DNA of 64,000 nucleotides from Erythrophleum ivorense (Eukaryota > Streptophyta > Magnoliopsida > Fabales > Fabaceae), in the NCBI GenBank assembly GCA_026724425.1, contig JAIUCV010000004.1, forward strand, positions 2,862,001 through 2,926,000, in the 5' to 3' direction. Position numbers and translations under genes: made by a program. The notes under the pieces were generated by a model. It saw nothing but the letters and a program-made list of their open reading frames with translations. It did no database searches and was not told the DNA's origin. Below are positions 13,201 through 28,200 of this stretch, piece after piece; positions within the stretch are counted from its first letter, which is position 1, and every line of letters begins with the position of its first letter.

Positions 13201-16200
13201 GGTAAGTCTCAGGAATTCTTGAAGCGTCCTTAAATCCTTAAGGATTGGCCACTGAACCATTGCCTCAATCTTGGAAGGGTCTGCATGCACTCCTGATGCT
13301 GAAATAATATGGCCCAAGTATTCCGCTTAAGTTTACCCAAATACACATTTTTTCTTGTTGATCACCAATTGGTTCTGCTGTAATATTTCCAGCTTATTCT
13401 CAAGTGTTGCAGATGTGAGGCAACATCTAGACTGTATATTAGAATATCATCCAAAAAAACTAGAATAAATTTCCTCAAATGAGCTCTAAATATATCATTC
13501 ATCAAGGACTGAAAAGTGGATGGAGCATTAGACAACCCAAACGGCATTACTAAGAACTTATAATGACCTTCATGAGTTCTAATTGCTTTCTTGGGCTTAT
13601 CTCTTGGTGAAATGCGTATTTAATGCTATCTAGACTTCAAATCAAGTTAAAAAAAAATCACTGCTCCTTCCAATTCATCTATCAATTCATCTATGGCTGG
13701 AATGGGAAATTTGTCCGGTATCGTAATCTTATTCAAGGCCCTGTAGTCCACACAAAACCTCCAACTCCCTTCTTTTTTCTTCACAAGCAACACTGGGCTT
13801 GAATAAGGGCTAACACTAGGTCTAATTATCCCAGCTTCCATCATTTCCTTTACTAACTTTTCGATTTCAGTCTTTTGTGAATGAGCATATCTATAAGGAC
13901 GAATATTAGGTGGTTGTTCCCTGAGTTTAATCATTATCGTATGGTCCCGGGAACGGTGGGGTGGTAGGCTGGTCATGGAGTTGTTGCACACTAAGGCATA
14001 TTCTTTCAACACATTTTGAATATCTTCATTGACCCCCTGCTGCTCTGGGATAGGCCTTAAGTCAGTGGCTTCCAATTCGATTAGGTAGCTTTGTCCCTTA
14101 CCTTTCACTGCTTTAACAACATATTTGAATGAAGCTTTAGATTGGTTTAAGTGTTGGGTCTCCTTTAAGACAAACCCAGTCCTTTCCAACCTTAATTTTT
14201 ATGTAGTTTTGCCCCCAATTGACTCTCAATTCTCCAAGGTTTTCTAACCATGCAATACCCAACACTAAATCCACATTTCCCAATTCAAAAGGGTAGAAAG
14301 TCTGAATAACTTGCATCCCCTTTAACTCTAGACAAACCTTCTTACACTCTCCCTTTGCTATGATTTTTCTTCCATCTCCCACAGTTATGGAATAATTCTT
14401 AGTATTCTGCACTGGAATTTTAAGCTTCTCTACCACCCTTGTTGAAATGAAATTATGAGTTGCTCCGCTATCAATCAACACTAGCACATCTTCCTTGTAA
14501 GCCTTTCCTAATAATTTCATGGTTCTATATCCTGCTAAGCCCACCATAGAACTTAGAGACAGTTCCATAGAAGCCATAACCTTAGAATTCTCTTCCCCGA
14601 TTGGTTATCCTCGTCCTTCTCATCTTCTTCTTCTAGGTCTTCCTCTTTCGTTAGAAACAGCATATGCAGTTGTCTATTCTTACATTTATGATTAGGCCCA
14701 AACTTCTCATCACATTTGAAACATAGCCACAATTCTCTTCTTCGATTAATTTCTGCTTCAGACATCTTTTTTCTGTTACCAGTATTGCTACTACTGCTCT
14801 GAGTGGTTGTAATAGGAATATTAACCTTGCTACTGATGGTGTTATCCCCTCCACCTCCTCCTCCTTTATTTTCAGGGTTCTTTCCAAGGGGCACACTGGC
14901 AGTATTGTTTGCACTTCTCATAAATTCCCCTGTATTTGAGAACCTTGAAAATTGTGGTGCGAAACTATTCCATCTTAACGCTGGGCTGTGTTTCCTTGTC
15001 TTTGTTAACTTGTCTTCTCTCATTCGTTGTAACACTAGGTTCCTCCCTTCTATTTGAAACGCAAAATCCATCCGTTGTTTCGACGTTCAAGGCTGCATCA
15101 GTCTCACCTCTACCTTGATCTCCTCCTTCAGGCTATTTTTGAAAGCTCCCATAAGAACCTTGTCGGGAACATCCTTCAGAGGGGCTGAGAGTGTCTCAAA
15201 ATTCTTCCTGTACTCCTCTACTGACCCTTCCTGTTTTAGCCCCAGCAACCTCTCGTAACTATCTCCCATCTGATAACAATAAAACCGGTCCAATACCTCA
15301 TTCTTGAATGCCTTCTAGGTTCGCATCGGTGCTCAAGTTTCCAACGATTGAAACCAATTTAAAGCCTTCCCTTCTAAACTCACAGCCGCCACCTCTAACT
15401 TCTTGGCTTCCTCAATGTTATTGACTACGAAATATCGTTCCACTTTAAATAACCACCCAGTAGGATCCTCACCCTAAAATATAGGTAGCTCTAGTCTTCT
15501 ATATCTGCTGGAATCCTTGTCACTGTCTTTAAATATCGTTAACTCCCAAGGCTTGAGTTGCAGCTGTCGTAGCAACTGGGCTTGTCGATGCTCTCTGTGA
15601 ATCCTCGTTCATTCCCTCCCCTATCTTTGTAGCATTTGCGCTCGATGACGCATTTTGAGAAGCATTGTTCATTGCATTTCCTCGTTTGTCCACATTTGGA
15701 GTGGATCGTATATCCGTCAACTGGTCTTGAAGCTCCTGCATTAGCACTTTAATTGACGGGAGCTCTTCTTTCACTTCCTCTTGGCTTTTCTGCACGTCAC
15801 CGAATCCCTTTTCCAACACTTCTACTCGGCCCTCCATTCTAGTTCCCACCATACCCCAGAATTTTACGCTTTGATACCAGTTTGATAAAGCCTTGCAAAC
15901 TTGGTAATAATGAAAAGAAATATAGAGCAAATAAGAGCGCGCACACACACACGCAACCTTTCCCTTTGGTATTCGAGAAACCAAAGACCTCTCCACTCTC
16001 AGACTAGCTACCCTTGCACGTCTGCTCCCCTCCTAATTATTCCCTCCCTCCCCGCGTTACACATGCGGAAGTTAGTTACAATATGTTCTCTCTTTTTGCC
16101 AGCTCACCCCTACTGGTCCCTGCTTTCTTATTCCTCCTAGTATAAACCTTACCAAACTTGGGCTGGATGTTCCCAGGCCCATCAAAAACAAACGAGGAAA

Positions 16201-19200
16201 GCACATCAAGTAAGCAAAACTTAACAGCCTCCCTGCATATATTAAAAGAATCCCTAAGCAAAAGACAAGAATAACCTGTTTTCTTAAATTATATATTCAG
16301 AAGTGTGGGCTTCTCTATCTGTTTTGGGATGGAATCATGTACATAACATCGTTATTTTATTTAGTTTCTGGAATTTTCAATGGGTGCCTTTTGTGGTTCT
16401 TCAAAGAGAATGGAGGGCAATTTTTAATTACTTTGATTATAATTTTTCCCCTCTATTGGTTTTTTTCCTTTATTTCTAGAAGGATATTTCCTCTGTTTGT
16501 GCACTCCTCCGTTCTTCCTCCTTAAATGAAGCTTCTTTAAATTGAAATAGTAGAAAAAATTGCTTGATACATGAATCTTGACTAAAAATATGTGGCATCT
16601 AGTGCCACATTTAGTCAGGATAAGGCTGAGGTGCGATTTGATAAGAGAATATGGGCTTTTAGGGTTGGGCTTATGTTGTGTATGCTTAATGCTAGTAAGA
16701 TGTACTTCATGTACTACAACATATCCTTTTCTGTAAATAAGGAGTGTGTGACAAGTCAAGTCAGAACCTCATATAATTCTTCTGTCTCCTTTTTTTCCTT
16801 CTCTTTACAAGCTTGATATATAAGCTGCTAGCATCTTCATGTAAATTGTGATGCTACTTTTACTGGTCTTACAGCATCTTTGCTTTTTATTGTTTCAGTG
16901 GAGTATGTTGGAATTTTTATGCATTGTTACTGCTTTGAAAAAACGAAAAAAGGTGGATTTAGCCATCCTCCAATATGCTAATACTAGGTGCTTTATACTT
17001 TAGATCTTTTAAAAAACCACGCAATGATGTCTTTGTTGTGGTCTTTTTGTTAAGTTTTTCTATGAATGAACAAGTTTGTAATTGTTTTATCACTTAGTTG
17101 TTTCTGGGGCATGATATAATTATTGGCATAAAAACTAAGGAATGGTTCTTTTTGAACTTTATCTTTGATGCTCGTGTGGCTGAGCATTATTCTTGATGTT
17201 TGTGTGGAGTGTTTAAATTTGATTCTGGAAATTCAAGAACCTCACATCGGATAGGACTTTTGAAACAAAATGTTTTCCTTCTGTTAAATTATATGAAAAA
17301 ATCTTTCTCTTTCTCTCTCTGTACATGTAATATATATATATATATATATTTTAGGGTATCCTTTTGATGCTGCTTGTCACGTTTAATGGTTAATTGCAGT
17401 TGGACGTTCTTGCCTTCTTAAGTACTTAATTTGTTATTAATTAGTAACTTTTTCCCCTTGTTCTTAAATTGCCAGGGAAGCTGTGAGCTGCCAGTACTGT
17501 AAAGGTGAGCATTTGTATTTAAATCTGGCCCTTTTGTTTTCGCTCGACAATGTTTTTTTCCGGCTTCTAGATGGTTTTGATTGTTGCACAAATATTTTTA
17601 TCTCCTTTCATTATACCATTTTAATTACTTCGACTCATATCTTGAGTCAAAAGTTGTTAGCATTGCAATGTAGACATACGGGTACAGTCATCAATATGGT
17701 TACATATAAGTTATTTTTGTTTATGATATTACTTATGTTTCCCAATTTTCTTTTTTTTGGATGAAGTTTGTTGTCCAATTATAGACAGGCATATCTGGGT
17801 TTAATCATGGTTGATATTGAAATCTCAACATACTCCTATTACGAGAGTTGATGTGGTGATTTCTTTTGTGATTAAAGTTTCAAACTTTAATGTAAAGCAC
17901 TACAAAACAACCTTTGATTGGACGTTACGGGAAGAACTTCAGCTCATGGATTTGATTAGAGCAATTGAAAGTCTTAAACGTAATCAAAACTTGGGTAAAC
18001 TATGGAATAGTGGAGTCTATTTAAGCTTCTGTCTCTTTATATTTGTAAGTAAAAGAGAATCACATGTGAAGTGTAAATATGCTTAGGGCTACAGCATGTG
18101 ATTGTCACTGGAATTTCTTTTAGTTGAGTGACAAAATATTTTGTAATAGAATAATCTCTTAATTTAATAATTGAAATGTAATTTGCATGTCAAGGCCTTT
18201 CTGATAGCCAATTCTCCACCCTGCCTCTGAAGATAACACTAAAAGATAAAAATAAATTAAAAAATTGTCATCTTTTAGTCTTGATATTTTTGTCATATAA
18301 AGCTCTTAGTCCCTAAACTTATCCCATATAAAGCATAAATTTTTTTGTTCAACCTTATGTTATATATCGTCCTTTGAAAAAGTTATCTAAAGTGTGTGTG
18401 GGTGTTTTTTTTTTTGGGGGGGGGGGACTTCATTGAGAAGAAAGAAGCTTATAGTGAGGCAGGATAAGATATATTCTTAATGAAAGAAAATAAAGGGAAA
18501 ACATAGAAAAACAGGAGCAAAATGTTAAAATATGCAACAAAGCAGTTTAATCTGGCAATCCCTTCTAGCGAAGCTGAGGGACACCCCCCAGAAGAAACTA
18601 TGACAGTGATATCAAAATGAATTTATGAACACAAATCTGTCCCACAGTAACTGTAAAGGCAATGAGTGGCCCTTGAAAATGCCCCCAGAAGAAACTATGA
18701 GGGTGATATCAAAATGAATCCATAAACACAAATCTGTCCCACGGTAACTGTAAAGGCAATGAGTGGCCCTTGAAAATGCAAGTATTCGTCCCCAACCAAA
18801 TACACTGCCATTGGTTGCACATTGCCACGTAGATTTCTTGGGCTTCCTTTTGCACATTGCCATTGGTTGCACATTGCCAAAGCTTATGAACCTTGTCGAT
18901 AGAAACTGCTGTAAGATTTGACGACACGCATTGTTCACTGAGTACTCCAAACAACTTATTCCACAAAAGAACAGCCACCCTACAATGCAGAAGCATGGCT
19001 GATTGAAAATTCAAAATGCGCATGATTGCATCTGTGTATCGGTGGAATTCATTGACATTGGTGACTGTCAAAATCAATCTTACGCCATTGGATTAAAAGT
19101 TTCTATTATGAATATTATACTTAGAAAATTTCACGTTAATTCAAAGGTGTTTTGTATACCATCAATATATCAGAAAGTTAATGTATAATATAATTTTCAA

Positions 19201-22200
19201 ATATAAGAAGCAATTAACTACTTGATTGCATGTTTTGATGTTATTCAATCTTTCTAAAATTTGGCATGCAAGATCAATGTGGTAATTAGTTTTAATTCAA
19301 TGGTTGGATTAATGAAAATTACATTCTATAATAAGATATTGAAAGGTATAAGTGTGTCAAGTCTTTCTCGTGTCAATTGATCCCTTGTCTCACACACACA
19401 CTCTCTCTCTCTCACACACATACACACACATGCACAGAGGGTTTACTATCATGCAATGTATAAAAAGAAAGCGGAAAAGATTTAAAATAAAGATTAAACT
19501 GTGAAGTAACATGTAGTGTAATGCAAGTGCGCATAAAACAAAAGACCATATGGTGAAGTTTACTTTGAAACGAAAAAATGGTGACGGAGGTATACATGGT
19601 GGTATCCGTAAATGTTGCTGCAGCAGTCAAAAAGCACATTTGGTGTCAAATTATACTATATGTGGTATTGTTCACTCATTTATGAGTTATTGTTTTCTGT
19701 AAGTATTACATCTGATTATGGATAAAAGTCATGTAAAAAGAAAATAAATATATTTTTAGATGTGCTAGGTTGTGGTTTCTAGTTATTTAGGCATGCCTAG
19801 TAGGAAGTTACAAGATGCATGTGTCTGCTGTTCCTGAGCCTTGGTCCGGGCAAGACTTAAAATGGCACTATTTGTGCAGGTGTTTGATGTGTCTTATGGC
19901 AAGGCACAAGACAAGCTTCATGTTCCTTGGCTTTTCTAAAGTGGGAAAAAAGGGAAAGAGCATATATAGGGGAAGCCCTAGATGGAGTTATTGACTTTGG
20001 AGTTAAATTTACTAGGAAAGCGTTGCATACTAAATGTTGTTGTAAAATTAGGAAACTACTTTTGGAAACTCTAGTTGAACCCTAGTAGCAACATCACAAT
20101 ATTTTCTCCTTCTGTTGTATATGGGTGTAGTAGAGAATCAACTAGGTAAATTAGGAAATTATTGAAGAATGCAGAATTTGTCTGTGTCCGTTAACCAGTG
20201 GTGAGTGAATTTGGGAAATGTTTTAAAACTTGTTAGCGAAAAGGAAATTTAAACTTTGTTGGATGAGCCAGTTAGGGAAAAATATAATTAAACAGAGGAA
20301 ATTTGGAATCTTTCTGATACCTCTTGCTGTGTTTTTTATGTTTAATTTTGAGTTTATTCTTAATGATGTCTATATTTTGATATTAATCCATTTTTTGACT
20401 TCTAGAATTGTGAATGTTGTATAATTTGCATTACATAATTGAAGCATTAAAATTTTTTTTTTTTCCTTCTATATAATTCTTGCTCACATTTTCCCATTTT
20501 CAAGGTAATCTGGAGACCTTGGTGTTTTCAGTTGCCTTTTGCCTGTATATATGTTCTTACATCCCCCAGCATAATCAGCTGCCAACAGTTCATTATCTCA
20601 TTTTGGCCATGATGCTCCATTAAAATAGTATAACTGTTGAACTTTCTCATGTCCTCCACAGTTAGAGCTGATTATGTTAGCTATTCCTATGTAGTGGATC
20701 TCTTCTTAGGGTGAGACATGGGAAATATATATGAATTTTCATTTGACTTAAAATATTTGAATAGTTCTGTGCTTCTTATGCTACTTGTTTTTCCCCTCCT
20801 TTTCTTGGTCTAACGGTTGTTGTGAACTTATTTGTACTCCAATATCTGATTATCATGGTATAATGCACAGGGTTCTTCCATAAGAGGCATGTCAGGAAAT
20901 CTGGTGGCACTACTGAATGCACATATTCATGTCACAGATGCCAGGATGGGATGCATGTAAAAGCTAATTCTAAAAGAAGAAAAGTTGACCCCAAACTAGG
21001 GAATATTCAGTCACAAAAGGGTAGAAAGGCTCCCTCGGTGGGTAGATCAGTTAACCAGAAAGGTGGTAAAAAGTCATTGAGTAAGAGGCGGCAAGTAAAA
21101 TCTCAAACCAATAAAAAGTTCCCATCAAGTATACCTCTTCGCCGTTCAGCTAGGAAGGCCAAATGCTTGTCTCTGCAAAATAAAAGGAATGGAGGACGTA
21201 AAAGAGGAAAGAAAAGTAAATCCAAGAAGGTGACATCTCGGAAGCCTAAGGAAACTGTTTCTTGTTCTAAGAAGATGGCAGTAACTTCTGAGCGTAAGAA
21301 AAGAACTCATGTCTGTAACAGTTACTGGCTTAATGGTCTTTGGTTGTCTACAAAGCCAAATGATGAACGAGTAATGCTGTTTAAGGAGAAAAAACGTCTT
21401 GCCCCCTCAGAAGGTTTTTCTGGCACCTTTGCTCAACCTAAATGCTGTCTTTGTTGTGGAGATGGATGTACTTTGAATTATATTGCTTGTGAAATCTGTG
21501 GAGGTAACTACTTTCTTTTCTTCTGTTTTTCACTTCTTGGTGAGGGGATAGGAGAGAAAGGAGATATTAGAACTTCTAATTGAATGAAATCATATTTTTT
21601 AATGGCCGGGATACTATTTGAACTATGCTGTATAAGGCATTAGCTGCCGTGCTACTTTTTGCTTTTATGGTGCTTTCCTTTATTAATATGTATCCAAATA
21701 TGATTTAACTTAATATGCAGAGTGGTTTCATGGGGATGCTTTTGGACTCACTCTAGGGAATGTCAGACAACTTATTGGATTTAGGTGCCATGTTTGTCGT
21801 GATAGGGCTGCGCCAGTTTGCCCCCATATGAATAGTAATGCCTTGACTCATGCTGAAATCAATGCTGCAACTGAGGGTGCGGAGGAATCATCTAATCCTG
21901 TTTCACTTCAACCATTGAGTGAGGTACGCTCTTGCAACTTCTTAACCCAAGTGGTTGGTGGACTTGGAGTTTGAAATGATAGAACACCAATGCGTTCATA
22001 TTTGTATGAGAAAAGCATTTAAAGTTATGTAATTCCTTATTCTACGCAAGGTTTTCTAACAGAAAGAGTATTTATTATTGGCCCAACCATATTTGTATGC
22101 TTTCTTGGAATAATTTTTTGTGAACAATTTTCACATTCTGGCTCAGATAATGAACTAGAAAGGCTACCCAGTAATGGTTGATTGGTTTAACTAGTTAGAC

Positions 22201-25200
22201 CAATGGTCAAACTGAATGGTAGCATATAAAATGGCATATAGTGAAAAAAGAAATTGTAAAGGAATGAATCTTAAATACTTTTTGAACTAGAATTTAGGGT
22301 GATTTGGCCTTTTTATTATTAAAATAACTGAAACTTTTTTTTTTTAAATTCTTTAATTAAAATGAGAAGTCCAAAACATTGCTTGTAAAGAATTGATGCA
22401 CAAGATGGATAGCAATTTAACATCGGTATTTTGATGAATTTCTTGCTAAGGTTAAGGCAAATTATTCATTGGGTGAAATATATGGTTGTATTGGTTTTGA
22501 TTTCAATCACATTAGATGATCCAACTATGAAGTAAAACAGAGCAGTAGCAGCAGTAGCTCTGGACTCGTAATCAATAATAAAAATTAGGATACATATATG
22601 CAGGTGGCTGACCACTCTTAATTGGCCAAACCTAACTCCATAAAAAGGGAAATAAAGAATTCAAACTCCCTAATTATTCTAGGAAATGAAAGGAAACAAA
22701 ACAGAAAGATAAAGTTGCCTAGAATAACAATATAATCTCCTAAAAACAGAAACAAATCAGGGAAATAATAAAAAGGAAATAATTGACTAATGACACTCTC
22801 CCTTAAGTTGGGGAGTAGATGTTTATCATTCCTAGCTTGATACTCAATTCTTCAAACTTGGTTCTTGGAAGGCCCTTGGTCAGTACATCAGCCACTTGTG
22901 AGCTAGTAGGAACATAGCTTAACTCCATGAGACCAGATTGAATGTTCTCCTTAATGAAATGACTATCAATCTCAACATGTTTTGTTCTGTCATGATGGAT
23001 GGGCACACTTAACCTTGAAATTCAGGTCCTTTAGGAGTCAATATCCCCATTCCTTCACTAGTAGGGCGAGGGGAAAGAGAAAGAGAAATAGAGAGAGAAA
23101 AAGGGACAACAGAATTAACTGCTATGAAATCACATCCTGTGCTCAATTTCCTTCTACAACAATCTTTATAACTAAAGCTAGTCAATAACAGATGACTAAC
23201 TTCCATTTATAAGCTAACTAACTTCTTATTCTGATTCTATTATCTTAACAATACTCCCTCCCTGAAGAACCCTTGTCTTCAAGGGTTAGTTGTATCAATA
23301 AACCCCAGATGAATCCTCTTAAAATCATGCAATCGAACCTAGCTTGCATTTTCTTCTGGGCAGTCCTTCCATTTGACCAAAACATCAATAACAGATCTAC
23401 CTCTCTTTGGAAGCATCCTCCTATGGAGTATCTTCTTAGGTTTCAAATCCATAGGTTGCTCAGGCCAATCCACTGGTGGATGCCATTGTACAGTTGAAGT
23501 GCCATGGCAAGGTTTGAGGAATGATGCATGGAATACATCATTTATTCTGGCTGAAGAAGGTAGGTTCAGTTATAAGCAACCTTCCCTTTGTAAGGACTAA
23601 AATAACATGGTGCAGGTTTCTAAATGTTTCTAGAGGCGCTAGATATTTGTTTGTAAGGTTGTAGCATAAGGAATACCCACTCTCCCCCCTGGAATTCTTG
23701 ATATGTCCCCCTCTTATCTACCTGTTGCTTCATCCTGTTGATAGCCCTATGCAAATTGTGTCTAATTAAAGCTAGCATCTCTTCTCATACTATGAAGGAT
23801 TTGTCAACCGCATATGTTAGTAAATTATGAGCAATAGAGGGAATGTGCAGAGGAGGTTTCTGTCCACATAGAACTCCATACGGAATAGCTTGGATAGAAG
23901 TGTGAAAAGTAATATTATACCACCACTTTGCTAGTGAAAGTCACTTATATCACTCCTTGGGTTTCTCCTGTGTCATACATCTCTTCTGCTAAATGCCTAG
24001 AAATTCCTTGCAATAATTGCTTAAAAAAATAGGATCTTTGTCACTAACAATGTCTTCTAGGGCTCCATGAAGCTTATAGACATTGTCAATGAATGACTGG
24101 GCTGCTTGTGCTGTAGTAAAAGGATGACTTAATCCAGTAAAATGAGTATATTTACTCATCTTATCAATAACCACTGGTATAGTGTACTTCCCTCCTTATT
24201 TGGGCAAACTTTCAATGAAGTCCATTGTCATGTGACTTTTGAAGGAATGGGCAGTGGTTGTAGTAAGCCTGGACTTGCAATGGTTTCATCTTTACTTCTT
24301 GTATACACATCACATTGTTGCACAAACACTTTAACGTTAGCTTCCATCTTTCTCCACCAAAAGATGTTCTTTAGCTTATGATAAGTAGCTCTCACACCCG
24401 AATGCGCTCCTTGAGGTGACTCATGCATCCATGAAAGTAATTGCTTCTCATTATCCCTAAAAACAATTTTTCCTTTCCTTCTCAAAACCTAATTTTCTGA
24501 TGAATACTTATTCTGATATTTCCCATTGCTGGACAGATGGGAAATAAGGGCCCGTAACTGAGTATCCTGCTGCCATGCGTCCTGTATTTTCTTCCAAACA
24601 TCACTAGAAATAGACGATACTACCATCTGTAACAGTTCTTCCCCAGCCATTTGTGATATTGCATCCGCAGCATTATTGTCATTTTTCTTCTTATATTGAA
24701 TCTCATATGCGTGCCCCGTCAACTAAGTTAGCCAAAAATTCTAGAATGAAGTTTGAATCTTCTAATCAAGCAAGTATTTAAGGCTTTTTTAGTTTGTTTT
24801 AATGATGAATTTCCTTCGCTCTTAAAGTGTTGATGCCACTATTGTATTGCTTGAACCAAAGTTAAAAATTCTTTCTCATAAACCAAAAGGGAAAGATGCT
24901 TAGGGCATAAAACCTTACTTGTAATAAGCTATGGGTCTGCTATCTTGCATAAAAACGGCACCAATTCCTTGACTTTTTGCATCTGTTTCAAGTACGAAGG
25001 ACTTTGAAAATTTTGGTAGAACTAGCATGGGGCAGCTAGTCAGTGCTTGCTTCAACCCTTGAAAAGCATGAGAAGCTCAAACCACAAGAATGTACTGTTT
25101 TTGACGAGGTTATTAAGAGGTTTGTCTATTTCTCCAAAACCTTAATAAACCTCTTGTAATAGCCTGTGAGACCAAGGAAGGACCTCAATTGCTCGAAGGT

Positions 25201-28200
25201 TGTTGGTTCAGGTCATCTTTTGATTGCATCTGTTTTCTGTGGATCTGTCTCTACCCCATGTTCACTGATGATGTGCCCCAAATATTCTACTTGAGTGGTA
25301 GCAAATGAACACTTGCTGGCCTTGACAAAATACTGATGCTCCTTCAATCTTTCTAGAACCTTTTTCAAGTGTTGCACATGCAATTCCAAACTAGAGCTGT
25401 AGACTAAAATGTCATCAAAAAATAAAAGAATGAACTTGCTCAAATATTCCTTGAATATACTATTCATTGCCCCCTTGGAATGTGGCTAATGCATTAGTCA
25501 ATCTGAAAGGCATAACAATGAATGCAAAATGTCCAGAGTGCGTGTTGAATGCTGTCTTGGGAATGTCATTTGGATTTATCCTTATTTGATGATATCTTGA
25601 CTTTAATTCTAGCTTTACTAAAATACTTGGCTCATATAACTCATCCAACAACTCTTCTACAATAGGAATAGGGTACTTATCTTTTATGGTACTCTTATTA
25701 AGTTTCCTATAATCTACATGTATCCTTCAAGAGCCATCCTTCTTCACTAGTACAACAGGAGCAGCAAATGGTGAATTGCTAGTTTGAATGAACCTTGCTT
25801 CTAATAACTCCTCATCCATCTTTTCAATCACATCTTTTTGAGCACTTTGATATTTGTAAGGTCTGAGGTTAATAGGATTAGCCCTTTCTTGCAAGGTAAT
25901 ATGATGATCATGACCTTATCTAAATGGTGGAAGTGCCTTAGGAACTTGAAAAATATCTTCATTTTCTTGTAACAATTCTTGAATTACATCTGGCACTTGC
26001 TTCCCTTTAGCTTTAATGTTCATACACTTTTTCCCCTTATTAGCCTCGGATATAGGTTGAATGAGGAAGAATTGACTCCCTTCTATCCCAATCTATTGCA
26101 GTTGTTTCTCAAATACAATCTTCAATTTGCCAGGAGTACTTGCCACCCATTTCATCACTCTCTCCTTGTAACAGAACATAATTGTAAGGTCTGTAAAGCC
26201 CCACTAAATACAACCAATGGATTTCAGCTGATGTGTGTTTAGGACTATGTCACCTTCATTCAATGAGATTACAAATGCCTCAGTTTTAAAATCTTCTCCT
26301 TGCATCCTCCAATTGACATTTTTGCAAACTCCTTTTATTTTTAGTTTTCCCCCACCAGCCACTGTAACCTAGGCATCTCCCAATTCTTCTATTGTTACGC
26401 CAACTTTCTTTACCAACTGTAAATGTACAAAATCATGTGTACTTTCACTATCTATAAAAACCTATAGCTTCCTCCTCCCTACATACCCTTGCACCCTCAT
26501 AGTAGCATTGTCTTCCACCCCTTCTATTGCATTTAATGAAATCTTTGGAATCTTTTAAATTTGAGGACCTCCCATATTGTCATCTTCCTTTGTTATTGCT
26601 TCTTCATTCTCTTCACCTTCCTCCACTGTTATTAAATGCAATTGCAGCTTCTTGTGTTGAGGACACTCATGACCTTGAGTGTATTTCTCATGGCAGAAAA
26701 AACATAGGTTATTAGTCCTATGTTCCTCTATTTCTTCTGGTGACAAGATTTTTTGTAACCTAAATCCCCCCTTATTGCTTTCCTGATCTTTCAATCTACT
26801 AGGAATTGAGAGCTAGAGCTAGGATACTTACCAACAGCTTTAATATCTTGACTATTGTAATTATGATTGCCCACTTGTGTTCCCCTCTCTACAATCTTGC
26901 TATTCTACTCTTGCTGCTTGTCTGATAGTGAATCTTTTGTAGCTTTGCAATCCTTATAGTTTCTAATAAGGTTCTTGGCCTGAATAGCATTACTCCTTTT
27001 GCTACATCTTGATTCAGACCTACTGTGAAGCAGCTAATCAATTGTTCTTCCATCAAATTAACCTTATAAGAAAGGTTGTTGAATGTGTCTTGATATTCTT
27101 CTACACTCCCCAATTGTCTCAATTGCACCAACTCTTTCCATTGAATCCTCATAAATTGGTCCGAATCATTTCTTTAAAGCTTCTGTATATATCTTCCTAG
27201 AAATTCTTCCACTTTCCTAATTCTTTTTGAATGCTTTGTGCCATCTAAAACTCTTCTCACCCAGATGTAAGCTTGCGTGGTTACCTTCAATTCATCTGCA
27301 GTTTCATCTAACAAAAAGTAGGTGTCGCACTTCTCCAGCCACTCTTGAACATCATTGCATTGGAATTTTGGAAATTTCGTTTTTGTAGATCATGTGGGCA
27401 TTTGGCACTCCTTGCCCATGCGATGCCTTTTGTCACGTCAATCATCTCTATTCCTATTGGTGCTATGTCTATTGTTTGAACTTGAGCTGAAAGACCTTCA
27501 ATCAATTCTTGAATTCTTGTAACATGCTGATACATGGTTGAAATTCGTTGATCTACTCTGCTTGACATGTTCTCTTCCAATGCCAAACAAATGTGTTCTT
27601 CATAGGCAAGGATGCTTGAAGTCGAGTGGTGTCTGCCATAAGTTTGCTAGATTGATGGCTTTGATACCAATGATAGGGAGAGGGAAAAGAGAAAGAGAAA
27701 TAGAGAGAGAAAGAGGGACAAGTAAATTAACTACCATGAAATCACATTCGGTGCTCAACTTCCTTTTACAATAGTCTTTATAATTGAAGCTAGTTCGTAA
27801 CAAATAAGTAACTTCCAATTATAAGCTAACTAACTTTTTATTCAGATTCTATTGTCCTAACATTCACATATACCAAGTGCTAGAGCACAAAACTCTACTT
27901 CAACACTGTTCCTAGCAACTACAAGTTACTTTTTGCTCCTCTAAGTTACTAGATTGCCTCATACAAAAGTACAATAGCTAGTAGTGGAGCTCATAACAAC
28001 CACAGATCCAGCACAATCTGCATCTGAGCATACTCCTATACCTTTTTGATGGCCCCTTTTGGAAAACAATCCCTTGCTAGGGTTCATCTTGAGATATCTT
28101 AGGATTTTGTACAGTGCCTCCAAATACTTCTCATTCAATCTATTCATAAATTGACTGACAATGCTTACAAGGAAACTAATGTTAGGATGTGTGTGAGTTA

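Larger units (their letters stand above)
10888..16184 (-). mobile_element. Ty3/gypsy LTR retrotransposon (chromovirus), degenerate, in PTM intron 6
   Basis: Two LTRs (10888-11191 and 15883-16184) flank the element. The flanks are ATAAC on the left and AAAAC on the right, a 5-bp target duplication with one change. Read on the minus strand, a TGGTATCAAAGCG primer site follows the 5' LTR after two or three bases, close to the initiator-Met tRNA type. The coding order is gag, protease, reverse transcriptase, RNase H, integrase, chromodomain, which is the Ty3/gypsy chromovirus order. The LTRs differ at about 26 of 300 sites by hand count, mostly transitions. Every coding region is broken by stops or shifts, so the element is dead. 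It is antisense to the host gene. Confidence 0.93.
17505..20870 (+). other. PTM-like intron 7
   Basis: A 3.4-kb GT-AG intron. It holds a 97-bp tandem duplication (about 18586-18780), a LINE-like fragment on the minus strand (about 18780-19077), a CA/CT microsatellite around 19390-19435 and otherwise AT-rich sequence. The open frames inside it show no host-gene similarity. Confidence 0.7.
23059..27862 (-). mobile_element. Ty3/gypsy chromovirus nested in the copia element
   Basis: LTRs of exactly 192 bp at 23059-23250 and 27671-27862 are flanked by a perfect 5-bp duplication TTCAC (23054-23058, 27863-27867). The primer site complement GGCTTTGATACCA sits one base inside the right LTR, and a GGGAGGGAG polypurine tract lies inside the left LTR. 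Gag, protease, RT, RNase H, integrase and chromodomain relics occur in order on the minus strand, all with stops or shifts. The left LTR starts TA instead of TG. The LTRs differ at about 29 of 192 sites by hand count. Confidence 0.94.

Noticed and set aside
19790..20110. Possible solo LTR in PTM intron 7
   Set aside because: The sequence has some LTR-like features (TATATAGGGG, AACCCTAG) but no matching ends or target duplication was found.
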